64,000 bases of DNA, taken from assembly GCA_916700875.1 (NCBI GenBank), contig CAKAKS010000022.1, positions 14,274,065 to 14,338,064 of the forward strand, read 5' to 3'. The DNA comes from Sebastes aleutianus (taxonomy: Eukaryota; Chordata; Actinopteri; Perciformes; Sebastidae). Positions 12,622-24,862 of this stretch are shown piece after piece (position 1 is the stretch's first letter; the number at the start of each line of letters is the position of its first letter). The position numbers were made by a program, and so were the translations under genes. The notes beneath the pieces are model-generated. The model saw nothing but the letters and a program-made list of their open reading frames with translations. It made no database searches and was not told the DNA's origin.

Positions 12622-12885
12622 TGTTAAAGGTCCAGTGTGTAACATCTGGCGGCATCTAGCCATGAGGTTGCAGATTGCAGCCTCTCCGGCGTGCCAAGCG
12701 TGTAGAAGAACTACGGTGGCCGTCGTGAAAACGCGAATGGCCCCTCTGTTGTAAGAGAAGCGTTGATCATTTGAAGAATAGCAGAGCCAGTGTGTAGTAG
12801 GAGTGTAAGAAAATATCGATGCACATGAGTAACTATAGTTTTTCCTATAGTAAATCCGAAGGCCCGCAGTTCTTTCGAAGGTTGT
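12622..12885 (-). repeat. Interspersed repeat fragment, 'GGTCCAGTGTGTAA' family
   Basis: GGTCCAGTGTGTAACATCTGG and CAGATTGCAGCC match, from memory, the end of a repeat common in spiny-rayed fish. It abuts the next repeat directly, suggesting stacked insertions. Confidence 0.5.
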
Positions 12886-13175
12886 AGCATGCTCAGTGAA
12901 GATACTGGCATCATATGAAATTAGAAAACCTAAGGAATTCATTGGTACCTGCCATGTCATACTAGCTTATCAGGAAGGACGTTAAATAACGCTCCAAACT
13001 TACGCAAAATTTTGGCGAGGAAAAACTGTCCATTTTCAAAAGGGTCACTTGACCTGTGACCTCAAGATATGTGAATGAAAATGGGTTCTATGGGTACCAA
13101 CGAGTCTCCCCTTTACAGACATGCCCACTTTATGATAATCACATGCAGTTTTTTGAATGCAGTATAAATGTGTTA
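12886..13175 (-). repeat. 'GGCTGTCAATCGATTAAAA' family, inverted internal fragment
   Basis: Contains CATATGAAATTAGAAAACCT and GGTACCAACGAGTCTCCCC, reverse complements of landmarks in the copy at 11162-11740. Ends inside the element. Confidence 0.75.
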
Positions 13176-14605
13176 TTTCCGCCCTATTCTAGTATTTCTG
13201 ATGTGTTCTTTATACTATGAGAGTTTTCCTAGAATTCAATTTAAAAAATCGTGATGATATCACCTTTTACTTTTGGATTTATTACAGCCAGTGATTCGTA
13301 AACGTGAACTTAATGAAGCGTGGGCCTCTTTTGGTTTGATGAATAACTGTGTCAGACGACTGAGGCTGAGATCATCAGTGCTGCAAACTGTTTTACCATT
13401 GTGTCATAGTAGCATTGTGAAAAATCTCCTGTGGTATTGGATTGTTTCCATTCATTGGTGAGTTGATTGAATCCATTTATTAAATGGTCATCACCATCAA
13501 ATGTGGATTAAAGTTTATTATCAGTCATTAATTCATTCTTTTATAGCTTTACAAGCTTGAAAGTCTCTCACATCTCAAAATAACTTATAGGACCTACTTT
13601 TAGGACTAAAGTGCTTTGTGAATTATTATTATAAGTCTTAGTTAGAAACTGACATGCCATTTATTTTTCTCCTAACTCAGCCAGTTAGGAGCTACACTTG
13701 GCCTCAGGATGTTATGTGAATACAGCAGCAGGTATCTGCAGTCGTTGGCAAGTGCTTTCCCTTTCCCCAACTACATGCCAAATCATTTAAACTGACTGTC
13801 CTCTTTCCTTATAGAAAATTGTTCTATAAAAAATAATGTGTACAAGGCAACACAATTGAGTAATCACACTCTTTTCTTGTTGAAATCCTTGTGTCAAAAC
13901 AGCTTTTTATTATTTGAGAATGTGTATTAATTCCATCTGCTCTTCTATATTATTTTATTTTTGGTCACAAGGAGACATTTAAATGTCTAATCCGACTGGA
14001 ACGTAGTTTTTTTTTCTCTGCACTGTCAAGAATTAAATTCCCCATCAGAATAAAACGGCTAAAAAAGTCTTCTTGGCCTTTAAATCCCCATATCAGCCTC
14101 TGAGCTGCACAAACATTCAGCTAAATGCCTCGCTTAATACAACTGATACATGTGTGTGTGGGTGTGTGTGTGTGAGTGTAAAAGCATGAGGTCATGCTTG
14201 TGTGTGTGAATGTGTGTCTCAGGTTGCCTTTGCCAGGTTATCTATCTTACGCAATGTTCTAAAAATAGAGCAGATTCACCTGTAAGGGAATAAAGGGGGG
14301 AAGGAGACGTAGAGGAGAAGGGGCAGAAAATAGGAAGCAATAGAAGGATGGAGGTGAAAAGAAACCATTTTCTCCTTTTATTGAACTATAGACTGTTGAT
14401 TTATAGGGCAACGTTTATTACCAATATCATGGTATTGATAATATGATGGTATTTTTGGTTGAATACCGAGTTAGCTATTGCTTTAATGTCTCTGTTTTTT
14501 ATCAGGTTAGCAGTGTTGTGCATCAGTGAGTCAGACTGCTTTGTCTGTTGAATTGTCAGAAAATGTACCTTCACATTACAGATTGATTATTGATCAATAT
14601 TGTTG
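13176..14605. other. Non-coding DNA
   Basis: AT-rich, with a broken TG run at 14151-14220. No exon or structured repeat supported. Confidence 0.45.
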
Positions 14606-14618
14606 ACTCTGTAACATA

Positions 14619-14825
14619 GGAAGTGCACCTAGTCACTGTGATGTCACCCATTGATTTGTGAACTACCGTTGTGAAGCCTCGAGTTCGACATTTTGGCAGT
14701 CGACGTCTTGGTGTTTTGCAACCAGAAGTGCCACGAGAGGGTGGAGCTAAGTACAATCGAACAATGAATAAGACATTTTTAAGCGACCAAAAAGGTTAGA
14801 ATTAACTTTAATGAACTGAAAACTT
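14619..14825 (+). repeat. ~560-bp CRE-bearing repeat family, partial copy A
   Basis: Carries GTCACTGTGATGTCACCCA, GAAGCCTCGAGTTCG and AATAAGACATTTTTAAGCGA, then breaks off. The CRE-like octamer is mutated to TGATGTCA. Confidence 0.75.
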
Positions 14826-14902
14826 CTCTTTTAGTAGTCACTTAGTGAAAGTTGCTCCTAGCAGCTTTTTGAATAGGTGTTAAGAAGAACTCTTAATTAA
14901 GT

Positions 14903-15085
14903 TAAGTCAAGTCAATTTTATTTAAATAGTTCAATATCACAAATCAGAAATTTGCCCCAAGGGGCTTTACAATCTGCACAGCATACGACACACCCTCTGT
15001 CCTCAGAACCTCAATTCGGATAAGAAAAAACTCTCCCAAAAAAACTGTTAATGGGGAAAAAATGTGAGGAACTTTTAGGAGGACT
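14903..15085 (+). repeat. Interspersed repeat fragment, 'GGGGCTTTACAATCTG' type
   Basis: GTCAATTTTATTTAAATAGT, CCCCAAGGGGCTTTACAATC and GGATAAGAAAAAACTCTCCC match, from memory, a repeat common in percomorph genomes. Family name not assigned. Confidence 0.5.
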
Positions 15086-15098
15086 TCCGAGGTAAGAT

Positions 15099-15600
15099 CA
15101 TGGACTGTATATAACAAGTGGACGTAGTCACCGTGACGTCACCCGTTGGTTCGGAGACAACTGTTCAGAAGCCTTGAGTTTGGCGTTTTAGGCCGTCGCT
15201 ATCTTCGTGAAGTGGCGCTGAATAAGACATTTTTAGGCGACCAAAATGTTACAATTAACTTTCATGAACTGAAAACACACTGTGAAAGAGTTAAAGTTGT
15301 AAGACGAAAACACAGAAAACTCCCAGACTGGACAACGCCGTGGTAGCGACCTGTCAATCACAAGGTAGCCCCGCCCTACAGCATCCCCTGCTTTATGGTC
15401 TATTTGACTCTAAATGGGACCATAATTTACTAAATGAACATCATGCTGTATTGAAGAAGACTTGAAACTAGCGATTGAGACCATAAACTCATGTTTACAA
15501 TGTTTACTGAGGTAATAAATCAAGTGAGAAGTAAGCTCATTTTCTCATTGACTTCTATACAATCGGACTTCTTTTTGCAACCAGACTTTAATCTAACAAC
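15099..15600 (+). repeat. ~560-bp CRE-bearing repeat family, copy B
   Basis: Starts ATGGACTGTATATAACAAG, contains a perfect TGACGTCA at 15134-15141, AATAAGACATTTTTAGGCGA and CATCATGCTGTATTGAAGAA. It lacks the last ~60 bp found in copies C and D. Confidence 0.82.
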
Positions 15601-17680
15601 AGGTGGGGGAGAGTTGAGGATGGAGGTGAGGTGTAGTGGATCTAGTGTCATAGTTCATTGGACACCACTGCTCTCTCACTTACTGTTTCATTGACCGCAT
15701 TCATTTCCTAAAACCATAACCTGAATCTCACCGGTGCTTTAGCCAATCCTCAAGCCTGATGTATAACCTCAGCCCTAATCTCGAGCTAAATCGTAACTCT
15801 GTACTACCTACGTAACTTCAACCCGAATCAAAAAACACACGCACATTGTTACACAGCGCGGAGCTCAGATGTCTGGTGTCAGGTCGCCGCTGCCTGTCAC
15901 GTTGATTGGCATAATTACCTGACCCGTGCTGCTGCGAGTGTGCTGGGAGATAACTGTAGGTTGATTCAGTCCGGGAGACGAGGATGTTAGCAGCAGAATA
16001 AGAGAGAGAGAAGCTTTGAGGATAATAATGATAAATGTAGGAGCAGGTGGACGGGGAGGGAGGAGAGGGAGGGTGAAAAAGGTGCGTTGGTTTCACCGGC
16101 TTCTTGGCTTCAGGTGAGTGATGAAGAGCGGCTGTTAACTGTGTCTTTTATAAGCAGCGTTTCTCTGTTAACCAGTAGTGAAACTAATCAATTCTTGAGA
16201 TTGCTGCTTCATGTGACCCAGTCTAAATGTCAGGCTGGAGCTGAATGGCTCTGACTGCCGCTGCGGGCTGTTCAAGGCTGATTCTCACTTCTGTTGGTGT
16301 CAGGTGTTTGTGCAGGTGTTCAGCTTCTGTTGGTGCTGAATACATGTTTTGATATAGATGTTACTCATCATACAAAAGTACCGGGATGTTCTGAAAAATT
16401 GACCTTCTTGGTTTTTACTCATTTCATAACTGAAGATCAGTTTAAGTTCAGCTAAAGTAAACTCTGGTTTAAACGACATGGAAAAAGGATGACTTTTCGG
16501 CCACCACCCTGTGTATTGTGTATCGTTTATCGTTCGCCAGTAAAATGTTTGAAAAATCTTCAAATTGCTTTTTTGTGCGATTATCATCCATCCAAACCCA
16601 AAATATATTTAATTTACAATCATAAATGACTACGAAAACGCACAAATATTCACAATTAACATTTTGGAACTAGTGTATTTTTGGCATTTGCTTAGTCAGA
16701 CGACTAATCGATTACCTCTCTGAGTAACATGACCAGCAGTAGAATGGTATTCACAACTCTCCTCAAAGAAAGTAAAAGTTTGACTTTATAAATAATCATT
16801 TATAGAACAAAAGTAGAATTGTTTCTTGCAAGTTGTTCTTAAAGTATTGAATATGCACATCTGACAGCTGCTTAAAACTTCATAATCTGCAGAAACACTT
16901 CAGAGATTGTGTTGCGTATGAAGATGTATTTGCACAATTTCTGATGAAGAAACACACGTTTCCCACTCAGTGCTTTTAACAAACAAGAAATAATGCTTAT
17001 GACAGCAAAGCATACTGCAATTAACCACATAGTTCAACTTCTGTTCTTGTAAAAAAAGAGTTTTTAAAGAAGTAATTTTTCTTTTTTCCGTTGAGCAAAG
17101 ATTTGCCTGCAGAGAGAAGCTGGTTTAACACTAAACCCACACTGGTGCAGTTGTGTCTCCTTTGTCAACCAACTTCTTCCCACATATAATCACAACATCC
17201 TCTGCTCCACCAGTCAGAAGATGTTCAATTCCATTCCTCCCACTTGCAGCTGCCTTTCCTTTTGTGTGCCTATTACTTTTGTTCTTACTTTATCATTAAT
17301 CATAAACAGTGTTTGGCTGCCTGGCTGTGTCGAGGCACGCCGAGTACACAGGAACTGGTTAAATGACTGGTGTGGAGGAGGTTGCACCAGTGTGGGATTG
17401 TTACCCACCACCAGAAGCCTGTTTTCTTTCCACCTTAATCACCTGAATACGGCATAAACAGTTTGTAACGGTTGATCCCTCCTTACATAGTTACCGAGGA
17501 TCTGTATTTAGAGAACAGTTGAGGAATAACTCAGATTGCATCATCCTCGGTGTGTAGGCTGTGAAATGAAGACGGTATATGAGCTGCGTGCGAGTATATA
17601 CAGTATACAGTATATGTGTCATCCCACGTTGGGTGATGAGACTTCTGTCTAAGTAACCGCATTTACAGTTTACTGATAAA
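15601..17680. other. Non-coding DNA
   Basis: No exon supported. A short ACTAATCGATTA motif near 16700 is probably an old repeat end. Confidence 0.45.
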
Positions 17681-17796
17681 GTTGCTGAAACACACACACA
17701 CACACACACAGACGATTCTCTACCAATATAATTACTGGATGAGCTGCCGATGCTCCCGCTGTGCCGTCGTCATGGCAACACTGACAACCCACCTCT

Positions 17797-18020
17797 GCTG
17801 GAAGAAGAGGAGGAGGACGAGGAGTAGGAAGAAGAAGAGGAGGAGGAGAGGAGACAAGGGGGAGGATGAGAAAAGAAGAGCAGAGGAGGAGCAGGAATGA
17901 AAAGAGAGGAGATTAGAGGGGGACGAGGTGATGGTGATAGAGAAGACAAAAAGGAGACAAGAGAGGAGGAAGAGGAGGAGGAAGAGGAGAGCGATTAGTT
18001 CCAGAGACAGTAAATGGGAA

Positions 18021-18058
<38 letters not shown>
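17797..18058. repeat. Polypurine tract with (GA)n
   Basis: About 260 nt almost entirely purine on the + strand (GAGGAGGAAGA-type), ending in an uninterrupted GA run at 18020-18058. Open frames here are compositional. Confidence 0.85.
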
Positions 18059-18060
<2 letters not shown>

Positions 18061-18727
18061 GTGGTGTTTGAACTGGGAGCAGCTGCATTCAACTTCACTG
18101 TTCAGGGTTCAGTTTAATCTCGGCACCGGAGGCTCTAACACACCGAGTGTGTTTCTGTCTCCCGACCTGACATGTTTAAATGTGACATTAGCCGGGGAGA
18201 CTCCATTCATGTCAAGATCTGTAAAAATATGTCAGTTTTGGTTGTACAGATGAGTATTCATCCATTATTTTGACTGTTTGACTTCAATTAATTTAATCTT
18301 GTCGAGTCTTGATGCCCTCTTTTAGAGGTCGACCTAGAGTGGGTTTTTAAAGGCCGATATAATAACGATAGTTTGGAGCAGGAAAGAGCAGATAGCTGTA
18401 TAATTGGTTGATATCTTTTTTACTTCTGCAGCAGCCTAGTCGGCTACTGTTGCATACGCCGTTTTAAATAAATACGTTTTTTATCACTCTGAATTTGATC
18501 ATTAGTATGAGAAAATCCTGAAGTGTGATTTGGTGGTCGTTGGAAAATGTTCTATTCATTTACAATGGACGATGTGCTGCTCTGTGGTTTATGATTCTGG
18601 TGGTGTATTCTGTTGCGCGTCTCGTACATTGTTAAATTCCTCTCTCTCAACCATTAATGTTGGTGCATATTCCCGGAGTAAGGAGGATCCTAAAGTGTGC
18701 GATTTCATTTCACGAATGGGTAGTTAA

Positions 18728-18858
18728 TAGGGCTGTCAATCGAATCACACATTTTCTGTTTGTTCAAAATGTACCTTAAAGGGAGATTTGTCAAGTATTT
18801 AATACTCTTATCAACATGGGAGTGGACAAATATGCTGTTTTATAAAGAAAGAATCTGA
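18728..18858 (+). repeat. 'GGCTGTCAATCGATTAAAA' family, short copy
   Basis: AGGGCTGTCAATCGAATCAC then AATGTACCTTAAAGGGAGA; truncated after ATATGCTG. Confidence 0.75.
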
Positions 18859-20020
18859 ATACTTCTATATACTGGTCGTTACGTGACATACGGGGTTTGA
18901 TATCCCAAATGTTTGTTGAGTCTCTGTTCCCTACGGTCATTTAATGTGTGTTACATGTTCCACACTTTCTCTCACACTGGTTGGAGCAAAAAAAGATATA
19001 AAATTATTCTGATGTCACAACTTTTTGTTTGTAGAAAAACAAAAGAACCCAGATGAAAGATATGTAGCTCTCAGCCCATAATTATCACTTCAGTGTATCA
19101 CAGATTTTGACATGCAGCGCTGTATACCACAGTGTCTTTTTGATACTACTGATGTTGATGCCAAAAGTTGGACATTTAAAATTCTACATTATACTGTATA
19201 TAGCGGCTTGAAAGTTGGTGGCATATTTTTCAAGCTTTCAAGACATTTGATAATGTTGTGATGATTCAACTGGAGCTGGAATTACGCTTCTGTCGACCCG
19301 TTGATCCAGGAGGGTTAGGAGACGGTTTCAGGAGACGGACTCGAAATAGAGACGAAATAACCTTTATGAAATTGTATGTACAAGTTACTACTACAACATT
19401 CTTGGAAGTCAAGTTGGACTGATAACAGCTTATAACACCTCCAGTGAATGTGCCGACCTTTTGCAACACTGATGAAATGGGTTTTTAATTTGGTACATGC
19501 CGATCTCTCAGCATCTCATTTCTCATTCTTTCCTTTATCTCTACTTCTTATTTCCATTTCATTCTTGACTCTGCATGTAAAGTGTTTTTTCTTTATTTGG
19601 ACGAATTATTACGTAAGAAGACAAAAACAAACAGCACAGACTATTCCTGGATGATGTGGTGTGATTTGCTTTGTTTGGCTTTGTCATTCCTCTTCATCTA
19701 CATGCTTTTAAACTACATTTATTTTTAGATTCATGCTGCCTCTTACTGCCTTTTTTTGTGGACAAATCTACTTAAAATAACTCTGAGTCAAAGTGAGTTT
19801 GTGTGTGTGCGCTAACGTGGTTGCTGTGTGCAGACCACACTGCAGATTTTGTTTGTGTTTATATTTTAGGAGTGAGCCTTAATGCCGGTGATCCTGTCTG
19901 CTTTTAGTAGATTAGGACTCACTCAAATATAGTGTTGCCCTTTGACCTCTGAATGAGAGTGTGTGTGTGTTTGCATATTTTAAGTGTGTATTCCCATTTA
20001 CCTTGTTTTGTGATGAGTAC
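18859..20020. other. Non-coding DNA
   Basis: No exon, RNA gene or repeat with recognisable termini seen. Confidence 0.4.
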
Positions 20021-20154
20021 GTCTAGTACAGGGGTGCCCAATACGTTGATCGCGATCTACCGGTCGATCGCGATCTACCGGTCGATCGCAAAGGTAGTGT
20101 GGGTAGATCGCATGGCATTAAAAAAAAAATTAAAAAAAAAAAAATTTAAAAATA

Positions 20155-20640
20155 GACGTCAGCCTATCAGAGCAGCTTGAGAACTGTCTGTCAGAGTTTG
20201 ACAGACGCTTTCAAGACTTTGTTTTACTGGAGCCAGTCGCTACATTCATGTGCTACCCTTTTCGGGAAGATGCTGAGGTTGATTCACTTGCATCAAAAAT
20301 TGCAACACTGTTTCACCTGAACTCATCTGGAGTGGAGGATGAGATTTTGACACTACAAGCTGACATTCAGCTTAAGTCCAGGGCTCATGGACAGTTCTGG
20401 AACTTACTCACAGAGGAAAAGTACCTCAACATGAGGAAATGTGCTACCTCCTTGACTGCATTATTCGGCTCCACTTATTTATGCGAGTCAGCCTTTTCCC
20501 ACATGAAGATTATTAAGTCCAAATACCGTTCCACCTTGACTGATGATCATTTGGAAGTGTGCTTGAGGCTGGCTATCAGCAGCTACTGTCCGGACTATGC
20601 ATCCCTGGCTGATTCCATTCAGTGCAAGTCATCAGAGTAA
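20155..20640 (+). pseudogene. hAT transposase C-terminal fragment (dimerisation domain)
   Basis: Open frame of about 160 codons with LSEFDRRFQDF, FREDAEVDSL, FWNLLTEEKY, then FGSTYLCESAFSHMKIIKSK and DDHLEVCLRLA, the hAT C-terminal dimerisation motif as seen in Buster-type proteins such as the ZBED5/SCAND3 group. The N-terminal BED finger and most of the catalytic domain are missing; upstream is an A-rich junction. The ATG at 20248 is internal to the homologous reading, so this is a deletion remnant, not a gene with its own start. Confidence 0.88.
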
Positions 20641-20759
20641 GGTAATGACAAAAAATGTACAGAGTTATATTGTACAATATGGGTTCATGCAGTTATGCAA
20701 GGTACACCAACATATATTGTACATATAAAGAATACTCAATATATTTATAAATAAATATA

Positions 20760-21240
20760 TGTTTTGCATTTTTATAGTAGGTAGTGTGGTGGCAGTTTCT
20801 GTTAAAACAAGACACAAACCAACGTAACAACTTGTCTTTCAGTGAATTTAATAAAAAGGCATACATTAATAACTAAAGCATCTGCAGATGGACTCACGAG
20901 CACAGCCACCTGTTGTGGACTGTGGCAAGTGAGCCCCGAATACAAAGAGTAGTCAGTATTTATACATTTAAAGCATAACATGAAGATAAGTGCAAAGACG
21001 AAAAGAAGAGAAGGATAGAAAGTATATCAATGCGTCAGCACACAGCAGACAACAGAGCATCACAAGACATAACAAGTATTTCAGCAATCTGTTGTTTGCA
21101 GTTACAGAGATCTAAAATGTCAGGTCATTGTCCTATGGTGACGAAGTTGAACATGTGAGGCCCTGAGATTATCTAAAGGTACAGTGTTAAACTGCAGATA
21201 TGAAAATTGCCATTACAGTAGATCATTTTGACTTGGTCAT
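20760..21240. repeat. Unassigned sequence inside the hAT element, possible nested insertion
   Basis: Long non-coding stretch between the transposase stop and the 3' TIR. It looks unlike the rest of the element; no duplicated flanks were found. Confidence 0.3.
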
Positions 21241-21877
21241 TTTATAAGTAGCTCGCATGCTGAAAAAGTGTGTGCACCCCTGGTCTAGTACATCAATGCA
21301 GCTGAGTCTTTTTTTAGAAGCTCTGACTTTCCCTCTCAAAAAACACTTGTTTCATTATGAATAGACGTGCATGCACACAACAACACACAGCCTATTCATT
21401 CATATCTGATCAACCATAATCAGGTTATAATAATCCTCACCGCTCAACATTCAGACAGGGCAATAAGCAGCAGGTTTAAGTGTGTGTGTTGGGTGTTCAA
21501 TCAGGATCTCATTTCCATAGTTTTGGCCGTTATTTCTACTAGTTATGATCATAGTTAACTCAACGACTTAATGGCTGAGAGCAGCAACACAGTCAGTCAG
21601 ACAGGTTGGAAACAAACCCCCAGTTGTATTTATGAAAACAATAAAATATCTATTTCTGTAATCCACTGTGTTGGAAAAACTGTGTGCCCACAACAGGAAG
21701 TGCAGAAGGTCAAACCTGAATCAGAAAAGTAAAACGTTTACCTTCATTTTCACTTCCTGTTTTTATAAAGTGGTGGAAAGCAACTAACATTAACCCAAGT
21801 AATGTTAAGTATATAGATTTAACTATCAAAAATGTATTAATGCATTTGAAATGGGCTCAACCTCAACCAGCAATAGA

Positions 21878-22443
21878 CAAGGTCTGAAAAGTGAAGCCAA
21901 TGCTGAAGTGCCTTAAACTTGCATTCTTTCTAATAGCCAGCAGGGGGCGACTCCCCTGGTTGCAAAAAGAAGTCTGATTGTATAGAAGTCAATGAGAAAA
22001 TGAGCCTACTTCTCACTTGATTTATTACCTCAGTAAACATTGTAAACATGAGTTTATGGTCTCAATCGCTAGTTTGAAGTCTTCTTCAATACAGCATGAT
22101 GTTCATTTAGTAAATGATGGTCCCATTTAGAGTCAAATAGACCATAAAGCAGGGGATGACTTTAGGGCGGGGCTACCTTGTGATTAACAGGTCGCTACCA
22201 TGGCGTTGCCTGGTCTGGGAGAGGTCCGTGTTTTCGTCTTACAACTTTAACCCTTTCACAGTGCGTTTTCAGTTCATTAAAGTTAATTTAACATTTTAGT
22301 CACCTAAAAATGTCTTATTCAGCGTTCCTCTCGTGTCACTTCTGGTTCCAAAAAACCCCCAAAAAACTCCAGGTTTCAAAACGGCAGTCCGCAAACCAAT
22401 GGGTGACGTCACGGTGACTATGTCTTATATACAGTTTATGATA
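21878..22443 (-). repeat. ~560-bp CRE-bearing repeat family, full copy C
   Basis: Runs from GGTCTGAAAAGTGAAGCCAA through CCAGCAGGGGGCGACTCCC to TGGGTGACGTCACGGTGACT and CTTATATACAGTTTATG. Perfect TGACGTCA at 22404-22411. Near full-length, same orientation as copy D. Confidence 0.85.
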
Positions 22444-22749
22444 TAAACAACAAAACAACGCCAACCACAAACAAGCTCAGTCTGCTTTTACATCCTGTTA
22501 ACTTCACACATTCTGTAGATTCGGTTTCTGTCTTTTGGTTTCACTTCCAAACAAGTGGTTTCAATAAAACTGTGGGTTCGTTAACACAACATGACTGATC
22601 GTCTGACCGCTTGGGTTACTTCCCTTAATGGACTCGCTGCTACAGTAGCATGTTGTCATGTCATCAGATCTCAGCGGTTATGACTGCAAGTCATCAAACC
22701 TAAAGGAAATGAGGACTACAAAACACCTCAACAATAAGACATCCTTTAT

Positions 22750-22750
<1 letters not shown>
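22444..22750. other. Non-coding DNA
   Basis: Nothing recognised. Confidence 0.4.
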
Positions 22751-22793
<43 letters not shown>

Positions 22794-22903
22794 TCCCATT
22801 ATATGTGGCATATGTCCAGTCACCATACGTCCTTGCATTTGTGCTGTTGTCACCCACGCTATACTATTTATATCCCAAGAGTCGTGAGGGTGAGTACATG
22901 CAA

Positions 22904-22952
<49 letters not shown>
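22751..22952. repeat. Two (TG)n microsatellites
   Basis: TG tracts at 22751-22792 and 22907-22952, separated by about 115 bp of unique sequence. Frames reading CVCVCV or HTHTHT across them are artefacts. Confidence 0.92.
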
Positions 22953-23675
22953 AGGGTGTGTCATCAGGTTACAGAGTGTGTAAGTGGACTCCTCTTTGTC
23001 CTGGTTGATAATTTTAGACCGACGGCCACTGAAACTTTCAACAGGAGGGTCAGATGCTACGATGCAGCCTTTTCCATTGACAGACACACACATCCATTCA
23101 TTCCTAGAATTACCAATTTACTATAAAAGTCGTGTCTTCTAATTCAGGTATTCTGCATTCTCCAGATCTGCAAAAAGTACGGAAGTTTGCAGCTCTACGC
23201 AAATAGCCTTTAATCACATCGCGTACAGCGTGCCGTGAGGTTCAGATCTAATAAATAAATCTCTTGACAACGCAGAATAAACAGTGCTGTCCGTGGTACT
23301 GAAATAACATTATGTTTCAGATCCATCTCGTGGCGCCGGGCCTGATAGTGGTGGTTGTGGCGGTGTTTGCCTTCCCCTGTGGCTGGCTTGTCAATAGTTT
23401 TACAATATTGCGGTTCTTGCGAGAGCCCTATTTGTACATACACACAAATTTCACATAATACAAAAACATGGAACATTTTAAAATGTACCTTTCTCTGAAG
23501 GTGACATTTCAGTTTTTAATGTGGGCACCAAAAAAACATGTTTCTTACAGAAAGGTTACAATATATAGACCCTCTTACAGCCGATATCATCATAAATATG
23601 CGTGTGCATGTTGGCAACGGAAGTGGCGTTTTGGCCCCAGCCATCCAGACGAGTTTGCAAGCTTTAAACATTTCT

Positions 23676-23735
23676 GGTTGTTGCGTGTTCGGTTGTGAGA
23701 ATCGATATTCCAACAGCGGACTCGAGTTCTACTGA
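23676..23735 (+). pseudogene. THAP-like zinc-finger fragment
   Basis: Encodes SGCCVFGCENRYSNSGLEFY then a stop, followed out of frame by IPS. The CxxFGCxNRxS..F order is like the start of a THAP (C2CH) DNA-binding domain, used by P-element-like transposases and host THAP proteins. Only about 20 residues are visible, so this is tentative. Confidence 0.4.
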
Positions 23736-23767
23736 ATTCCATCGTGATTACGACCGTTTCAGCGCAA

Positions 23768-24071
23768 CAGATGTTTTGGGTTAATGAGTTACTGTGTTAA
23801 CTGGTGACTTTCAGCCGAATATGTCCGTGGTTGCTCGTGGAAACTTACGTAAATGGTTGGCGTAGATAATATACGCAGATGAGTATGTATTTAAAATTAC
23901 GTTTATTTACATTACATTACATACAAATACATTACATGTATTTAAAATTTACAAGGACACCTACATACCCTGTTGGTGTTTTCAATAGCTGCCGTAACTA
24001 CGAGCAACCACGGCGCATTCGGCTGAGAGTCACCAGTTAACACGGTCACTCGTTAAACCAAAACACCAGCA
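23768..24071. repeat. Inverted repeat, ~75-bp arms
   Basis: Left arm (about 23768-23848) contains GTGTTAACTGGTGACTTTCA and CGTGGTTGCTCGTGG; right arm (about 23992-24071) is its reverse complement with about 10 mismatches. A ~140-bp AT-rich spacer with ACATTACATT repeats separates them. Next to the THAP-like fragment. Confidence 0.8.
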
Positions 24072-24862
24072 GCGTCTATGGCTGTTAAACGTGTTGAGCG
24101 TCCATATTACAACTCAATAAACTCACAACTCTGAGTCTTTCATGGTATTTGACGTTCTGTACATGACCACAGATAACGTAGTTGTAAGCATTAGTGACTT
24201 GTCGTAATTTCCTGCTGGTGTAACGTTACACGCTGGGCTTCTCCACCAAATAAGTGTATATATATTTGGCCACTGAATATTGGGCCACTTGCTAACGTCT
24301 TCTACTATCTCACTAATAGCACACAGATCTGGAAAGTCATTTTGTTTAGGTTGCATTCCCCATCTTTGGTGGTTAAGGTCCTTGCATAGCTTTACAAGCT
24401 AATGCACATAGAGAGGTGGTGATGTGATGGGTACAAACTGGGATGAAGGAGTTGGAGATGGTTAATAAATCAGAGAAATAGATAATAAACATATAGATGA
24501 CAGAGAATGAGAAGAGGAAGTATAACAGGGCGAGAGTCAAAGACTGAAACATGCAGAGAGAGATAACTGCTGACTCATCCTCCGACAGAACAGATCCGTC
24601 TCCGTCACCCCACAAAGTGCTGCTGGCAGTCTCTCCTCCAAGCTGTTCCCACTTCTCCTCCACCAAATATCTGCAGCTGAACCCACTGAAATGTGGTCTC
24701 AAACCACCGTGAATAATTAATTTACATGCTGAAATCTAGTTCTCTCTGTGGTGAGAGAGCTGTGTCATAATACACGAGGATGACAGGGTGGATTTGTCTC
24801 TTTACAGGCTTTTGTTTGTGATTGTTAATAAGGTTTCTTGTTTGTTTTGTGTTTGTTTTTAG
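24072..24862. other. Non-coding DNA upstream of dgki exon 2
   Basis: End of the intron before exon 2. No exon 1 candidate with a two-base Arg split was found. Confidence 0.45.

Larger units (their letters stand above)
20029..21282 (+). mobile_element. hAT (Buster-type) transposon with 8-bp target duplication
   Basis: Begins CAGGGGTGCCCA and ends with the reverse complement of CAGGGGTGCACA (11 of 12 identical), flanked on both sides by GTCTAGTA (20021-20028 and 21283-21290). The duplication fits the nnnTAnnn pattern reported for Buster hAT elements. It keeps only the C-terminal part of a transposase. Near the 5' end an 18-bp GATCGCGATCTACCGGTC unit is tandemly repeated. Confidence 0.93.

Noticed and set aside
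12601..12960. 119-residue minus-strand frame
   Set aside because: Spans the junction of two unrelated repeat fragments.
22658..23126. Frames with runs of CVCVCV or HTHTHT here and at many other TG/CA tracts
   Set aside because: Translation of dinucleotide microsatellites, not proteins.
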